DNA of 64,000 nucleotides, from contig NJFT01000136.1 in NCBI GenBank assembly GCA_002221725.1, forward strand, positions 1 to 64,000, in the 5' to 3' direction. The position numbers were made by a program, and so were the translations under genes. The notes beneath the pieces are model-generated. The model was not told the origin of the DNA. It saw nothing but the letters and a program-made list of their open reading frames with translations, and did not search any database. Position 1 is the first letter of the stretch. The number at the start of each line of letters is the position of its first letter. Shown one piece after another: positions 34,601-46,453 of this stretch. Source of the DNA: Scedosporium boydii. Lineage: Eukaryota > Ascomycota > Sordariomycetes > Microascales > Microascaceae.

Positions 34601-35247
34601 GAGGCCACACTACGTTCTGTTTCACCATTGGCGACTCGCTGGCAGCTATCTTTGGGCTTCAAGATTCAATCCGATCAGATGCCGCCGTGACCATCGCCTC
34701 GCTGGCCGGGAAAGGCATCAGCGTTCACATGCTCTCCGGCGATGATAGCGGCGCCGTTAAGTCCATCGCGAACGAGCTCGGAATCCCAGAAACAAATGTT
34801 CGATCCCGATGCTCCCCCGCTGAAAAGCAAGCTTATGTCCAGTACCTCCTTTCCAAGCCCACGGCAGGAAAGATCGATCGCTCCCGCGAACCAGTGGTCG
34901 TGTTCTGCGGCGATGGTACAAACGATGCCGTGGCCCTCACCCAGGCCACCATCGGTGTTCATGTCAACGAGCGTGGTACCGATGTCGCACAGTCCGCTGC
35001 CGACGTCGTACTCATGCGCCCAAACCTTGACGGGATCCTCACCATGATACGTATCAGCCAGATATCTATTCACAGAATAGCGTTCAACTTTGGATGGAGT
35101 TTTGTTTACAACCTCTTCGCCGTTCTTCTAGCTGCAGGCGTCTTTGTGAAAGCTAGGATTCCCCCTGAGTTTGCTGGACTTGGAGAGCTCGTCAGTGTGC
35201 TTCCTGTCATTGTTGCGGCTATGCTCCTCCGCTGGGCGAAGATTTGA
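31667..35247 (+). CDS. crpA: P1B-type copper-exporting ATPase, CrpA-like
   Basis: Two exons (31667-32327, 32390-35247) give 3519 nt, 1172 residues. The N-terminal 360 residues are unusual: 13 Cys-Cys pairs spread through Ser/Asp/Lys-rich sequence, resembling a metallothionein-like copper sponge. One heavy-metal-binding domain follows (SGMTCTGCE near residue 373). The pump core has TGES near 700, the copper-transport motif SCPCAIGLAVP near 812, the phosphorylation site DKTGT near 857, an HP locus (KHPVS) and GDGTND near 1061. This matches fungal CrpA-type exporters that pump Cu(I) out of the cytosol for copper resistance. The symbol is by resemblance of architecture only. It is divergent from the MFS exporter. 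Confidence 0.92.
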
Positions 35248-35936
35248 CCGGTACACCTCTCAGTCTCCGAGTCTAATGTCAAACGGTGGGGATTTCGGGA
35301 AATTCCATTGATAAAGCTTCGTTCTTTTTCTTCTTTTTTTCTTCTTTTTGGGGCGGGCATGGGACATTGAATTGATACTACTTGGGGGCCTGAGGAACTC
35401 ACCATTCGCCTCGGGAATAAGTCATTCCGGCCATCGACATAACCGGCGATTCAACATACGCCTCGAATTTGCAAAGCTTGTTTTCATTTTAGAAATATAC
35501 GACCGTCATTCGCTGACGCCCCTCGATTCTCTGCAACGTCATTGTTATAGTATCATTGAACCGTATATTTTGCTATGATTCATTTCAGATGAGAGATTCG
35601 CGACAGGCTGGTCCGTACATATCTCACTTTACTTCCAGCGTTGGGGCAAGTGGATTGGTAACTCTAACATGGTTAAGGTTTTGCTTTGGTAGGACTCGGT
35701 GAGATCCTGCATATACTATCCTTCCTTCTTCCTGGGGGCTCAATATTGGCTTCGAATCGATCCATCTAGAAAATGACGAGTGACGTAGCTGTGTTGAAAC
35801 TCGGGGTCATTGTCACGCAAGGTGAACAAATAATTCCATAAAAGCATCATAGCGATTTTTGCCAAACGCTCGTAATTTCCTCTTTCCCATCCCAGGAAAT
35901 CAATCTCGGCTCATCCATTCCGAGTTTTTCGACACC
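35248..35936. other. Intergenic region
   Basis: No gene seen. A CTTCTTTTTTT pyrimidine tract lies near 35320-35350, followed by the promoter of the DUF1264 gene. Confidence 0.5.
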
Positions 35937-36753
35937 ATGGAATCTACATCAAAAGACACTGCCGGCAAGGCTAAACTTGGAGGTGCCTCAACTGCTCAAG
36001 TACGCTAGAACCGTTCACAGCAGGCTCCATAAACTTAGCAGTGTACTAACAATTGGCGTATAGGAGTTCGCGCCAGTGAACAACCTTTGTGGTCATCTAA
36101 ACGCATTCCACGCGTATGCGTCGGAACCGAAAAGGGGTGTTGAAGCCAACCATTATTGCGGCCACTTGAACGAAGGTAGTGTTCGTTAATCATTTCATTT
36201 CCACTAAGGAAGAACAGAGCTAAAAATCAAAGATATTCGGCAATGTATCATTTACGACAGTGCAGAACCTGGAGCTCGTATCATTGGCATCGAGTATATG
36301 ATCACGCCCGCCCTATATGAAACTCTGGACCCGGAGGAGCGCAAACTGTGGCATAGCCATGTTTATGAAGTCAAGTCGGGAATGTTGGTTATGCCGCAGG
36401 CTCGTATTCCAAACGCCACTTGGGAATCGACCGAGAACAAGGAAATGGAGCAGTTGGTCAAGCTCTACGGCAAGACTTACCATTTGTGGCAAATCGATCG
36501 TGGTGACAAGCTACCCATTGGGCGCCCTGAGCTCATGACTAGCTATACGGCCGATGGACAACTCGAGGCCGAACTCCTTCGGCAGAGAGATTCAAAGTTT
36601 GGTATCGATCGTGAGCAGAAGAAGAAATGCCGGGATTACATTCCGGAACCAGTGATTCATCCAGGTAAACCCCGTTGACGCCGTGAGGAAGATGCCCTTT
36701 ACTGACACGCTGTGTTAGATGCGGATCACGCGTGGAAGGGGATGTCCTCATAA
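35937..36753 (+). CDS. DUF1264 / oil-body-associated-protein-like
   Basis: Four exons (35937-35999, 36064-36175, 36233-36664, 36719-36753) give 642 nt, 213 residues. The last exon encodes only 11 codons. Conserved family segments are easily seen: [50 protein letters not shown] and the [14 protein letters not shown] block. Plant homologues (OBAP1) associate with oil bodies; fungal members are uncharacterised. The His-rich conserved segments suggest metal binding (inference). Start context GACACCATGG is strong. No link with neighbours is obvious. Confidence 0.88.
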
Positions 36754-38094
36754 TCCTAGTCTTGGTCTGGGGATATAAATCGTAGCTGGGTCGCTTTTGA
36801 TGAGGTTTTGGCTGAGATGGCTATTTGTACCCGATATTGCCATCGGAGGAGACCTGCAACATGAACTCGGCTATGCTATTAGGGAAGGGTAGCATCATTT
36901 TCTTCGTTGATTGTCTCCCCCATATAAATCTTTAGTTTCCAGCGACTCTTTTGTGTGGACATGAAAGTGAAGCAGTGGGTATTCGCAGCTCAGAATACCA
37001 GATTCTTAAAGATGCGGCGCTAGTTTCCTCGGCTTTGAGAGTTAAAACCGTTAGCTACATAGCGTTTGACTACATAATACGACGAGCTAGGTCCGTTTGC
37101 TTGCCATACGATGATATAAATTAGACTTATTAGTGTGAGAATCACGGCACCACGCAGGCCCCGGACCCAACAGATCGTTAGCTGATGCACGTATCGGATC
37201 GGCGCTGGGACCGTCCGTCCTAACCTTCGCTTTCCTGGCCGGTGCCTAGGGGGGATTGGGGCTAACAGTGTGCTAATAGCGTGCTCCGTCCGGTACCGAC
37301 CACCGGACGTCAAGTATAGCCAGGCCGTAGAGAATGAAGCAGAGGGGTATTATGGCGAGGTCGAAGTCTTGCACTTCGATGTCCTTGCCGCGGGTCGTGC
37401 AACGAAAAAAGAACTTCACTTGGCACTCAACGCAGGAGCATGATTATTTTCCTTTCACTAGTCACCTTGTTATTGGTGTCTTACTGCTTTAAGGCTCAGT
37501 GTCCCATGATCCCATTTAATCAGTTTTCTCCATCAAACGATGGGGACACAAGCTCGCGAAAATCATCTCTATTCCCTGTATCGATTGATTTTCCTGTAGA
37601 CATCGAGATTTATATCCGAATGCACCAGGCTTGGGATGAGAGGAAAAAACCGACCCTCTCCGCGTGATACTATGATCAGGATTTGTCGGTTGCGGGTTGG
37701 CGAAGAGTCGAAGACACAGCTGGAAAGCTGGAACGGGTTTGTCCCCCAGAGGGCAGATGTCACCAAGTGACAAAATTAACAGTTGGTGATGGGTCAGGAG
37801 AACGCTGAGCTGGACACTGCTGCCCCTGAGATTACAGCGAAGCTTGGCACCGTTCTCCTTTCTCCTATTCGCCCATTTAGGCCAGGCTGTCCGATTCCGG
37901 TACAATCCTGTCGCGACTCGCGACTCAATAAAAATTCATCACTCTCAGACACCACTCTCCCCAGCGCCTTGTACACTGCCGAGGTCCCGTATCAACCCCT
38001 ATACTTATTATAATCATTATTACTTTCTTCTATCCCCGCCGCCCGATCCTCCGCAACGCGATGTGAAAGTTAGGACAAGGCTGGTCCTCTCACA
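36754..38094. other. Gene-poor region with a coding-like open frame
   Basis: About 1.3 kb. The plus-strand frame 37186-37443 (86 codons, no ATG) ends in coding-like sequence (EGYYGEVEVLHFDVLAAG) but is not recognised, and stops lie just upstream. It may be a 3' gene fragment. The CT-rich stretch near 38010-38060 is probably the leader of the Mpv17-like gene. Confidence 0.4.
37186..37443 (+). other. Possible gene fragment, unknown family
   Basis: 86 open codons lead into a stop at 37441-37443 without any start codon. The last 45 residues have the mixed polar/hydrophobic pattern of a real protein. No domain was recognised and no consistent upstream exon was found. Confidence 0.25.
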
Positions 38095-38724
38095 ATGCAT
38101 CGCGCCCTCGATCTCCGTCTAGCCTGCCAGGGCATGATAATGAAGGTGTCCGCGAATTTAATCGTTCAGTTCCTCGCGAGCTCCAAGTCCCCGAATAAAT
38201 CATCTTTCGACTGGCTCCAGGTCCTTGAGTTTGCCGTGTATGGTTTTATCGGATCTCAAGTCGGGAATATCGTCCAGTTCCAGCTCGAGAATTGGTTTCC
38301 AACGGGCACCCCCCAGGGCAGTGAAGGGCTTCCGGTCAACGTCAAGAGCGAGAAGCCTCAACAAGAGAAGAAGAGCGATGATTCGTCAACGGGAGAGAAG
38401 AGTCGAAATTGTCTGAGGATAAGCCCGGACCTAATATGGCGAAACGTGGTGGCTAAACTTATTCTCGATCAAACCCTCGGCCTATTCGTCAGCGGCTGCG
38501 TCTTTCTCGTTTGCACAAACCTCGTCCGAGTGCCCCATCCGTTCATGGTCCTCGACGTGATCCGCGAAAAAATTTTCCCGCTTATCAAGGCCGGCTGGCA
38601 CATCTGGCCGCTCGTTTCTATTTGCAACTTCTTATGGGTACCTGTTCGATCTCGCGTGCTTGTCGCGGTGTTTGTGGGGTTTGGTTGGAGCGTGTTTCTA
38701 AGCATTTTCGCCAGCAGAAAGTGA
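38095..38724 (+). CDS. Mpv17/PMP22-family membrane protein
   Basis: An intronless 209-residue protein with four hydrophobic segments. The N-terminal part carries SANLIVQFL and the LEFAVYGFIGSQV span. The C-terminal half has the family signature: KAGWHIWPLVSICNFLWVPVRSRV followed by a last span. A charged Lys/Glu/Ser-rich loop (about residues 82-108) is inserted between spans 2 and 3. Members sit in the peroxisomal or inner mitochondrial membrane and form weakly selective channels. The upstream leader contains no other in-frame ATG of note. Likely a general cell function, not part of a cluster. Confidence 0.82.
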   Translation: MHRALDLRLACQGMIMKVSANLIVQFLASSKSPNKSSFDWLQVLEFAVYGFIGSQVGNIVQFQLENWFPTGTPQGSEGLPVNVKSEKPQQEKKSDDSSTGEKSRNCLRISPDLIWRNVVAKLILDQTLGLFVSGCVFLVCTNLVRVPHPFMVLDVIREKIFPLIKAGWHIWPLVSICNFLWVPVRSRVLVAVFVGFGWSVFLSIFASRK

Positions 38725-41700
38725 GATTGGGATTTATTGACAATTTACACTACAATTAGATTTGTACTTAGAATCAATGGATATAAACTATAGAGAGTCC
38801 TAATCTCGGATGGTATATTTGTTCTTTCCTTCCATATATTTATTGCCTTTCGCTAAATCGCTGTCTAAATAACATTGAAAATCAAAATCCAAGGAGCTAT
38901 GTAACCTTTCATCCTATGCAACGGCCCCAGGTTGGAGACACTCTCCAAGCCTGGAGTTCAACGATTTCCCCGAGATGATTTTTTCTCCTCGGAAATACCA
39001 GTATGTACACTATCCTGATGGCATGTCAGGATAAAGACGGTGGCAACGACGGGACAAGAGTGGGCGTATGCAGAGGCCCCCTCGTGAAGTCGGGCCTCAC
39101 CAACAGGGTCCTGTAGTCCGGACATTGATTGGCAGGTCGTGTAAAAGAGAATACGGACAGCGGTTCGATCTTCCGACCTTGATTATTGATCGTTGACTCC
39201 AGCGTGCATCTTCAGTGGGAGATTTGGGTGGTTGGGCGCGTTTCGGTGTGTCCCGTATGCTCGCTTCAGTCGGCGGAGATTGGGTGGTGATAGTGGTGTT
39301 TAATGTTTATCAAAGATGGTCGGTGGCGAGGATGGATGAGGTTTGATAACGGAGGAGACCTCGCGGACTGGTCCCGACATGATTTCCCAATCTCGCATGT
39401 TTGCCCTTCCGAGAGGGATTCCATCATTTCTTCCGACCCGATGAACATGACCCCTCTTTCACAATGCCCCAGTACATTAGACCTCCCATACTAATAACGA
39501 TTGTCAAGGCTGTTTATTAGTTAACAGCATGATTCCAAAAAGTCGCCAGAGATGCTGGGATAACATACTGACGGCAATCGTTTCGACTATCGAGTGGTCG
39601 ACGGCTCTCCGTACGATGACATGACCGGCCTCCACCAACCCTCGGGCGAGGATCTGGGAATCAACAACCACGGGTAGGGCGGGCATTTTAGAGGGATTCA
39701 GAATATTAGGTATCGATTGTAAAGTGTCGACCTGCGAGTATATTCGGTGTCCGTCCTGCGGTGTAAGTTGTCCCAAGTGGTATGGTCGTTTGGGCTGCAC
39801 GTAGGTTTAGTTTGTGGAGAGCAGATGGAACGGGACGATGCGGTATTAGTATCATTTGCTCTGCTTGCGGTCGAACCTATGATTACCTGACCCCCAGACG
39901 TAAATCGTCTTGGCCTCCTAGGTACAGTCTCATCTCTTTCCAGCATTTGAAACGCGGAGTTTTTTCTTCTCGCCTTTGAATAGGACTGGTGGGCGGCGGT
40001 ACTGAAGAGAAAAAGGCACCTCGCACGATGATAGGTTACTTCTGTTTCGGCGTGGGCTGACAATTTCAGACGCTTGGCCGAGGTCCACCGCTCTGAAACG
40101 CAGATTGGAGGTCGCGATTTCAGTCTGAGACCAACCCTTGTTGAGCCAGGAGCGTCACGATTTCCACCCTGGAGTCACGTGCAACTATCATTTTTTTTAC
40201 TGAGACGCCTCAATTCAAGCAATATCGTGGGATCATCGAAATGATTTTCAATATTCTGTCTCTCCCTCATGCTAGACTCGGTCAAGAAAATGTGGTCGAT
40301 AAAAGGGATTTATCGCCTCTTCTCTAGTATACAAGGACCACCCCGCTTCCGTCTCGAGGAGATCGACTCCAACTTCTCAGAATGAGCTTCGGCTAACCGC
40401 AGCTGTATTAATGCCAATCTCCAAGTCTTGCACCATATCAAGAGATTCACTTCAAAACGGCAGGTCTAGATTGATGCGGAGGACGAAAGCATCTATAAGA
40501 AATTTTGAAGTCCTCTAACTCTAGAAGACGCGCCATGTCACCTCGTTCGCTATCCTTTGTACTTGAGAAATGTCAAAATTGGGCGAGGATTCGTCTTCCA
40601 GCCGATAGGCAGGACCTCATAGATCTGATAATGGGAAGTGGGTCGACTTCATTCGAGTCCTAAGGCTGAGGTCTCTATAATGAATTTTCCAACTGAAAGA
40701 ATGTAAATGTAATATTGTGACAACTAAATTCTGTGTTTTTTGTGATTCATGACGCCTCTCAGCTGAATATCCCCCCTTCCGGAGATGCTAACCCGCGGCC
40801 AAACTGACTCCAGTCTGGCAGCTTGGAAGACTTGCCCATGTGATTCAAGCATTCGGAAATGAGCATAGGAGCTTTTTTCCTCTGAAGCGAGTCTCTGCAG
40901 TAGAGTGCTTCCTATCAATGTTGAGAATCCATAACCACATTCACAGCTTTCACAACTCTGCTGGTCCTCGTCCGTTCCGGACGTATCATCCTTCTCCATA
41001 AGTTGAACGGGCTTCTAGTGATTTCCCCGTCATAAAGCTAAAAGTGACTTGGAAACAAACGATGATAAGGAGTATCCTGATGGACGATTTTCAAAGACAA
41101 AGAACGTTTCACGATGAGGTCCTCACGTATTGACATTCCCATTCACTTTAATCATATTGGTTATGACTTACGTTGTGTATGAAGACATGAGATATTGGCG
41201 CCTCGAATACGATCAAGTTTATTTTTGGACAGGGTAGAGATTATTCGCGTCGCTGAGGAAAACCGGTCCCATTCGCCCGCGACTGAAGTATAGCCAACGT
41301 AACTAGAGTCAGTCATTCTTCTCTAGGCCTTTTCTACAGATCACGAGTTAATGTACTTCAAGAGGTCCATCCGGGAATAAGTTAAATCCAAGCCCGGTTA
41401 GCGGCATATTTAGATAATGTTCCCAGACACGCACAAGCGTATGCGCTCTTTCCCCCCTAGAGAAAGCCATCTATGTACATCAGCTGATAGGGTTCTGGCC
41501 TGATCAAACCCGTCACTCGCTCGCTCCATTTCTGCCAAGCTGGTCCTCGGTTGCCACCCCACATAGTGGCTTAGCTCTATCCTTTTCCGGCGCCTGATGC
41601 CGGAGGAATCTCGACAGTAAGAACCTGTCGCTGTATTAAAGATTCTAGTCCCGTGTTTGCTGAATAGGGATCGGTGTATCGGAAATATCAGTGCCTTGGG

Positions 41701-42094
41701 GACGTTACGTATGGAAGGCGCGTGTTGTATTTTCGTTTTGCGGGTACTTCTAGCACCTTTTTGGTGAGAAGAGCGGAAACGCGAAGAGGACTGGGCTTCG
41801 CTGGCGACTGTTATACGACCTGAATTGTTTCGGTTTGTTCTTGGTCGCTAATCCCACCGACGTATGGCCCTAAGTAGACCTACTCGCGCCGCTGTAAATG
41901 TTAGGGAGGCCGGTCCCCTTCATGAATCATGTGTTGTGAATGGATATGTTTCTCGGTGATATCACGTTGTTATCGCTCAAAATGTTCTTAGGACATCGGG
42001 TGGTCTCTTGGCTCTGGAGCATCGACTGGTTTCCGGCCCCAGACGACATAAAACTTTTCGTACGCGTGTAGGCGCTGGTCCCCTAAACCTCTTC
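38725..42094. other. Long gene-empty region (3.4 kb)
   Basis: No frame on either strand resembles a known protein and none exceeds about 120 codons. Base composition is ordinary. There is no tRNA-like fold, LTR pair or terminal inverted repeat that I can see. The block could be long promoter DNA or decayed repeats. Confidence 0.45.
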
Positions 42095-43384
42095 TCACGT
42101 CGACGAGCGAGATCTGTTGTAAAACGTCAGTGGCCGCCTAACCCCAAACTTATAATCTGCGACAGTGTGGTATCTCACCTCAATCTCATCCTTCGTCATA
42201 CCCAGACACCGATGGAAAAACGCATAACTGAACCCGGATAGCCCATCCTCCATGCAGTGGTGCCATAGCTCGCCAATCCTCTTCAGCCTCCGACTGCGTG
42301 GCCATCCGTTCAGCGGGATCTTGTAGACCTTTTCATGGACGTCTACAAACCCCGCTTCGACAAACATGCGTTTTAACTCGGGGATCTCGTGGATAGGTCG
42401 GCCGGCAATAATGCTTGCCTTTTGCAGGTCGGTGAACCACCTCTTCACCGGATTGTCTGCGGGAATCTCGCCAACGTCACAGTCGATGTCGCATTTCGGT
42501 TCCTGCATTTCGAGCCAACCACCAGGCCTCAAACGCTCGAAAGACATACGAATCATAGAGCGCCAGTCCGACCACGCAGCAACGGTGACTCGGAAATGGA
42601 TAAAATCAATATCGAACCAATCCTTGCCCGTCTGCCATTCCTCATTTCTAGATTGGAGACATATCCGTCAGCGTATGACTCCTTGACTTCCTAGAGCTGA
42701 AGATTTTGGGATGACCACGGACCCGTCGTCAATGTAGAAGCGAAGGTTTGGTGGTACCATTTGAGGTTGTATGGGCGAGAGATCCGTTCCTATTATTTGC
42801 GCTTCCGGAAACTCATCCGCCATCTCAATTGCCCACCGTCCCGTTCCAGTTGCGACGTCAAGAATCTTGCGGGGTGGGTTCTCGTGCGATACGGGCGCTA
42901 AGTGATGTCTCCCATCTAAAAGGATCTTGAGTATTTCATATTGGTTGTCCATGCGATCCGTCTCGAGCTCGTCGTTCGGCACGTAGAACGCTGGGTCGGA
43001 AAAATTAGTGGTGAGTGGTGATGCATGAGAGGGGAGCCGCAGGTGGGGGCCGTAAACTGCTCACAACCAGAACGATACGTATGATATGTCCGTCCATTTT
43101 CACGGTGATAGTCGTATATACTGTCCGTTAAAGACGCAGTTTCGCTACTATAAAGCTATAGCGGCCTGTATATCAAATGAGACCGGTAGAGAATTCAACG
43201 TACAGTTCCTCATTGCTCAATAGATCAGGCTAATATGTGCAGTGCGTGAGCGACAAAATCGTTAGGGTGACGAAATATTTGATTCTGTGAAACTTACATC
43301 GGCCTCAATCCGGGCTGAATGGTCTAGGTAAGCCTCGAAGGTGAATTCATAATCGGAGAGGCTGTCGCGACCACCGAACGACAT
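42095..43384 (-). CDS. LaeA-like SAM-dependent methyltransferase
   Basis: Four exons (43384-43298, 43155-43068, 42990-42723, 42647-42095) give 996 nt, 331 residues. The N-terminus has YHRENGRTYHTYRSG followed by PNDELETDRMD, the hallmark opening of LaeA-type proteins. SAM motif I is ILDVATGTGRWAIEMA, with FPEAQIIGTDLSPIQP next; the core ends with RLRPGGWLEMQE. Splice sites include a non-standard GTCCGT donor in the third intron and GTTGTG in the second, chosen because they keep both frame and family sequence. LaeA itself regulates secondary metabolism in the nucleus; most paralogues have unknown targets or methylate small molecules. Location 3 kb from the P450/terpene synthase pair is suggestive only. 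Confidence 0.88.
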
Positions 43385-43697
43385 CGGAACGGTTCGCTCA
43401 CGGGAAGGGGATAAATGACCTAGGGCGTGTTAAATTACCGGTGTTGTCGTATCCGAAGGAATGTAGAAACAGTGAAATCTATTATCTGTGGAACCATGAT
43501 CGAGGAGGGTTGTGAATAGAAAATAACGGAAGGAAAGGAACCCAAAAAAGAATAGGAGCAGCAAAGATGGGGGAAAGCTGCTCCAGAGACGATGATGGTT
43601 AAGCTGGGGCTGGGGTTGCCACATCCCAATCAGTATTAGCTAGGAAGCAAGGGAGAGGGAGAGCCAGGAGTCGTGGTTCATTGTACCCGGCTCTCGC

Positions 43698-43707
43698 TAC
43701 GAAGTAG
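43698..43707 (+). repeat. TACGAAGTAG word
   Basis: Exact intergenic copy, extended to CTACGAAGTAG, about 310 bp upstream of the LaeA-like start codon. Confidence 0.8.
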
Positions 43708-45731
43708 ACTAAATTTAAATAATACAGTTATAACGGGGCTAGCGCCCAAGCCTCCAAATCTTTAATAGGTCTGGCATGGCAAGTCTCACGCGTTCTTTTG
43801 GTAAAGTTCGGCGAAATCACTGCCGACCCACCGCTCTGGTTCTCTTGAAGAATCAGTGATGAATGTACAGCTCGGCTTGGTCCTTTGCAGGACATACTTC
43901 GTGGGAGACATTACTTGTACTTAAATTGATGTTGCTTCGTTCAAGTACATCGACCCATGTCGCTGCCCTACCGGTGTGATGACCCTTGCTGGCGCTGGGG
44001 CTCTGATTTTGCGAGACCCAAAAGTCAAACATTCAATTCCTCGGGCCAGGATGTGGGATGGATACACCTGCCACTTCTGAAAATATTATCTTGCCATCCC
44101 TGAAGTCGAAGTTGGGCAAAGAGGAGACAGATTTTTTTTTCTTTTGAAAGAAAAATAAGAAACGAAATGGAGGGGCAGAAAGGGTAGGTATGCAGAGTAG
44201 TAGATACTCCGGTTAGCGCACCAGAAGGTTTAAACCAAGTTCAACCGTCAATTGCCAAGTAAAAGCTATCGAGGACCAGCGAAAAGCTTGGGCGTGGGAC
44301 TCACGAAAGAGAGTTCCGTGAGACCGGAGCATTTTCCCCCTCCTCTCGGCGTGCACTTTTCGTCCAGAGTTCGGCGAAGCACTCTACAAAGTCCACTCCC
44401 GTCAGCTCGGTACGGTCCTCCTTCCATCATGATTATGATTCGCATAGTCCCTCCCGCAAATGCCAGACCTTGACCCCTACCTTGTCACAATCCCGTAATA
44501 GCACCCATTCCCCATTTTCGGGATGTCTCGACTGTGGATGCACGTAAAGGTACGAATCCCGTGTTGGTGGCGCAGAGTGAACACCAGAGGAATTCCTGAC
44601 CGGAAAGGGGGAAAGAAAATCAGTACTGGTACATTGGTACCTCTGTGCACTATCGGTGGTACTTTTGTAGTAAGTACTCCCATCACCGCCGGAAAGGTTT
44701 CCAAATGTACTTGTAAAAGTACTGGACTACTTCCAATGGGTGAAGGCCTGGAAGTGCGCTGGTCTTCTTCTGTCGAATGCAAGGACCCTGAGATTTGGAT
44801 CGCCCCCTTGGTTGAAGTTTGTGGCTTACTGCGGGGTTCTGTCATGATTCCCATGGACCAGTCAGTCGGAAATGAAGGTCTCTCTGTCTGGCCCGACATC
44901 ATTTCCAGACCATGAGATTTCGCGAATTTCTCCCTTGTCCTATTTGCACATATCTTTTCGATTCTCTCTTCCTCCTACCAGAAACCAGATTTCCGAATAG
45001 GGACCCCCTCAACCCCTTTGTCCGAGATGCCGAGGAGGTACGTATGAGAATATCTTATTCCTTTGTGCCTGTCCACAGCACAACCTGCGAGTAGTGGTTG
45101 GGAGTGACATGCCAGAGGAGAAAGGGCGGTGTGGGTTAGCCGGGGTGACATTGGCCCTAAGTTCTCACGCACCAAACCCCGGCCTATCCACGAATTTACA
45201 GGAGTTTGGTTGCATCGAGTCCTCGGATAGACATGGATGGTGTCATGGGGGGTTTCTTCTTTTCCCACCATGCTTGGCACTAGTTGTGATGACGGGACAA
45301 AGGAGGAATAGTTCGAAGTCAGGTATGAGGGTCAAATGCAACATCGTGCACACGGAACCAGGTTCCCTCGGACCAATCGTGAATCGTCGTCGTGGGGAAG
45401 AATGATGAGCGCCGACATGAAGAAAAAAAAGCCTGAGGTTTTGATGGTGGCAGTCCCAGCACGGTGGACCACCCTCAACCATCTCGCACCACCCCTGGCC
45501 GCCACCATCCATCCTGCTGGAAAAAGACAGCAGCAGACCAGCCAGCCCAACCGGCTCTCGCTCCGGAGAGTGTGGCGCTGCACCACAGTCAATGTACTCT
45601 GCGGCGAATGGGAGCCGACCACGCGGGCCGCATTGCGTAAGTTTGGCACTATCTTCTTGGACAGACCATTACACTGCACTCGGAGAAGTGGGGGGAGGTG
45701 AGTGTTTTCAAGGCCGATTGAAGAATTAGTG

Positions 45732-45741
45732 TACGAAGTAG
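45732..45741 (+). repeat. TACGAAGTAG word
   Basis: Exact intergenic copy about 710 bp upstream of the P450 start codon. It shares the longer form TACGAAGTAGAATC with the copy at 60205. Confidence 0.8.
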
Positions 45742-46453
45742 AATCCTGATTTCGAGTCCATGCGTCTTGGCGGGTTTGTCCGGGAAAGCGCTCGGGTCCT
45801 AGCTCGCCCGCAAAGACTCTCCAAATCTTGTCTAGCGGGTATGTCCGCCTCCCCCTTGTCGCTCTATAATTATCGCCACCTCTGCTGCACCTAGTCCTTC
45901 TCCAACTCTTTCCGTCATGCCGATCGATTATCATTACAGGTAGAGAAGCAGCAACTATTATCCATGCTCAACCTCGCCCGTAGAAGTGTAGATGATAAGG
46001 GACGTGAGACAGCGGAGACGGAAAAAGTGGTGTGAGAGCGGCTCTGACTGCACGCAAATGGCCCTCTTCACCTTGCCTTCCCGCTTGAGGTATTCCGATA
46101 GGTACAGTCAATCTGCAGGCAGGAAAATGAAGAATTAGGCACTACACCCCCCGATTTTGATCGGCTTCGTTGGGTAGCGAGAAGCTGTGCGACCACTGGG
46201 GGACCGGATAACTGTATGCGGGTGCAATGCGGACGTCCTATTACAGACTGCATCATCAATACGACTGGAGAACCGAGAAGTGGAACTCCTCACTCGACCA
46301 ATTGTAGAATACCGAATTCTGGACGACGTGCTCTCTTTCCTCGCACATGTGGATCTTAGTGACCGTACAAAAGCCGAGAAGCCCCAACTCGCTCCTCATT
46401 CCTCCGTGGACAATTTACATTGTAACAGTATTGGGAGCAGTTGTGAAGCAGTA

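Larger units (their letters stand above)
43385..46453. other. Gene-poor region (3.1 kb) between divergent genes
   Basis: No recognisable gene. Open frames on both strands at 44250-45900 overlap one another and have low-complexity content. Two TACGAAGTAG words (43698, 45732) lie here. A region rich in GTAC words near 44630-44730 is noticeable but unexplained. Confidence 0.45.

Noticed and set aside
40600..40690. tRNA-like TTCGAGTCC (B-box-like) word
   Set aside because: No A-box, no acceptor or anticodon stem pairing could be found at the right distance.
44250..45940. Long overlapping frames on both strands as possible genes
   Set aside because: Low-complexity content, no recognised motif, no consistent introns and equal openness on both strands.
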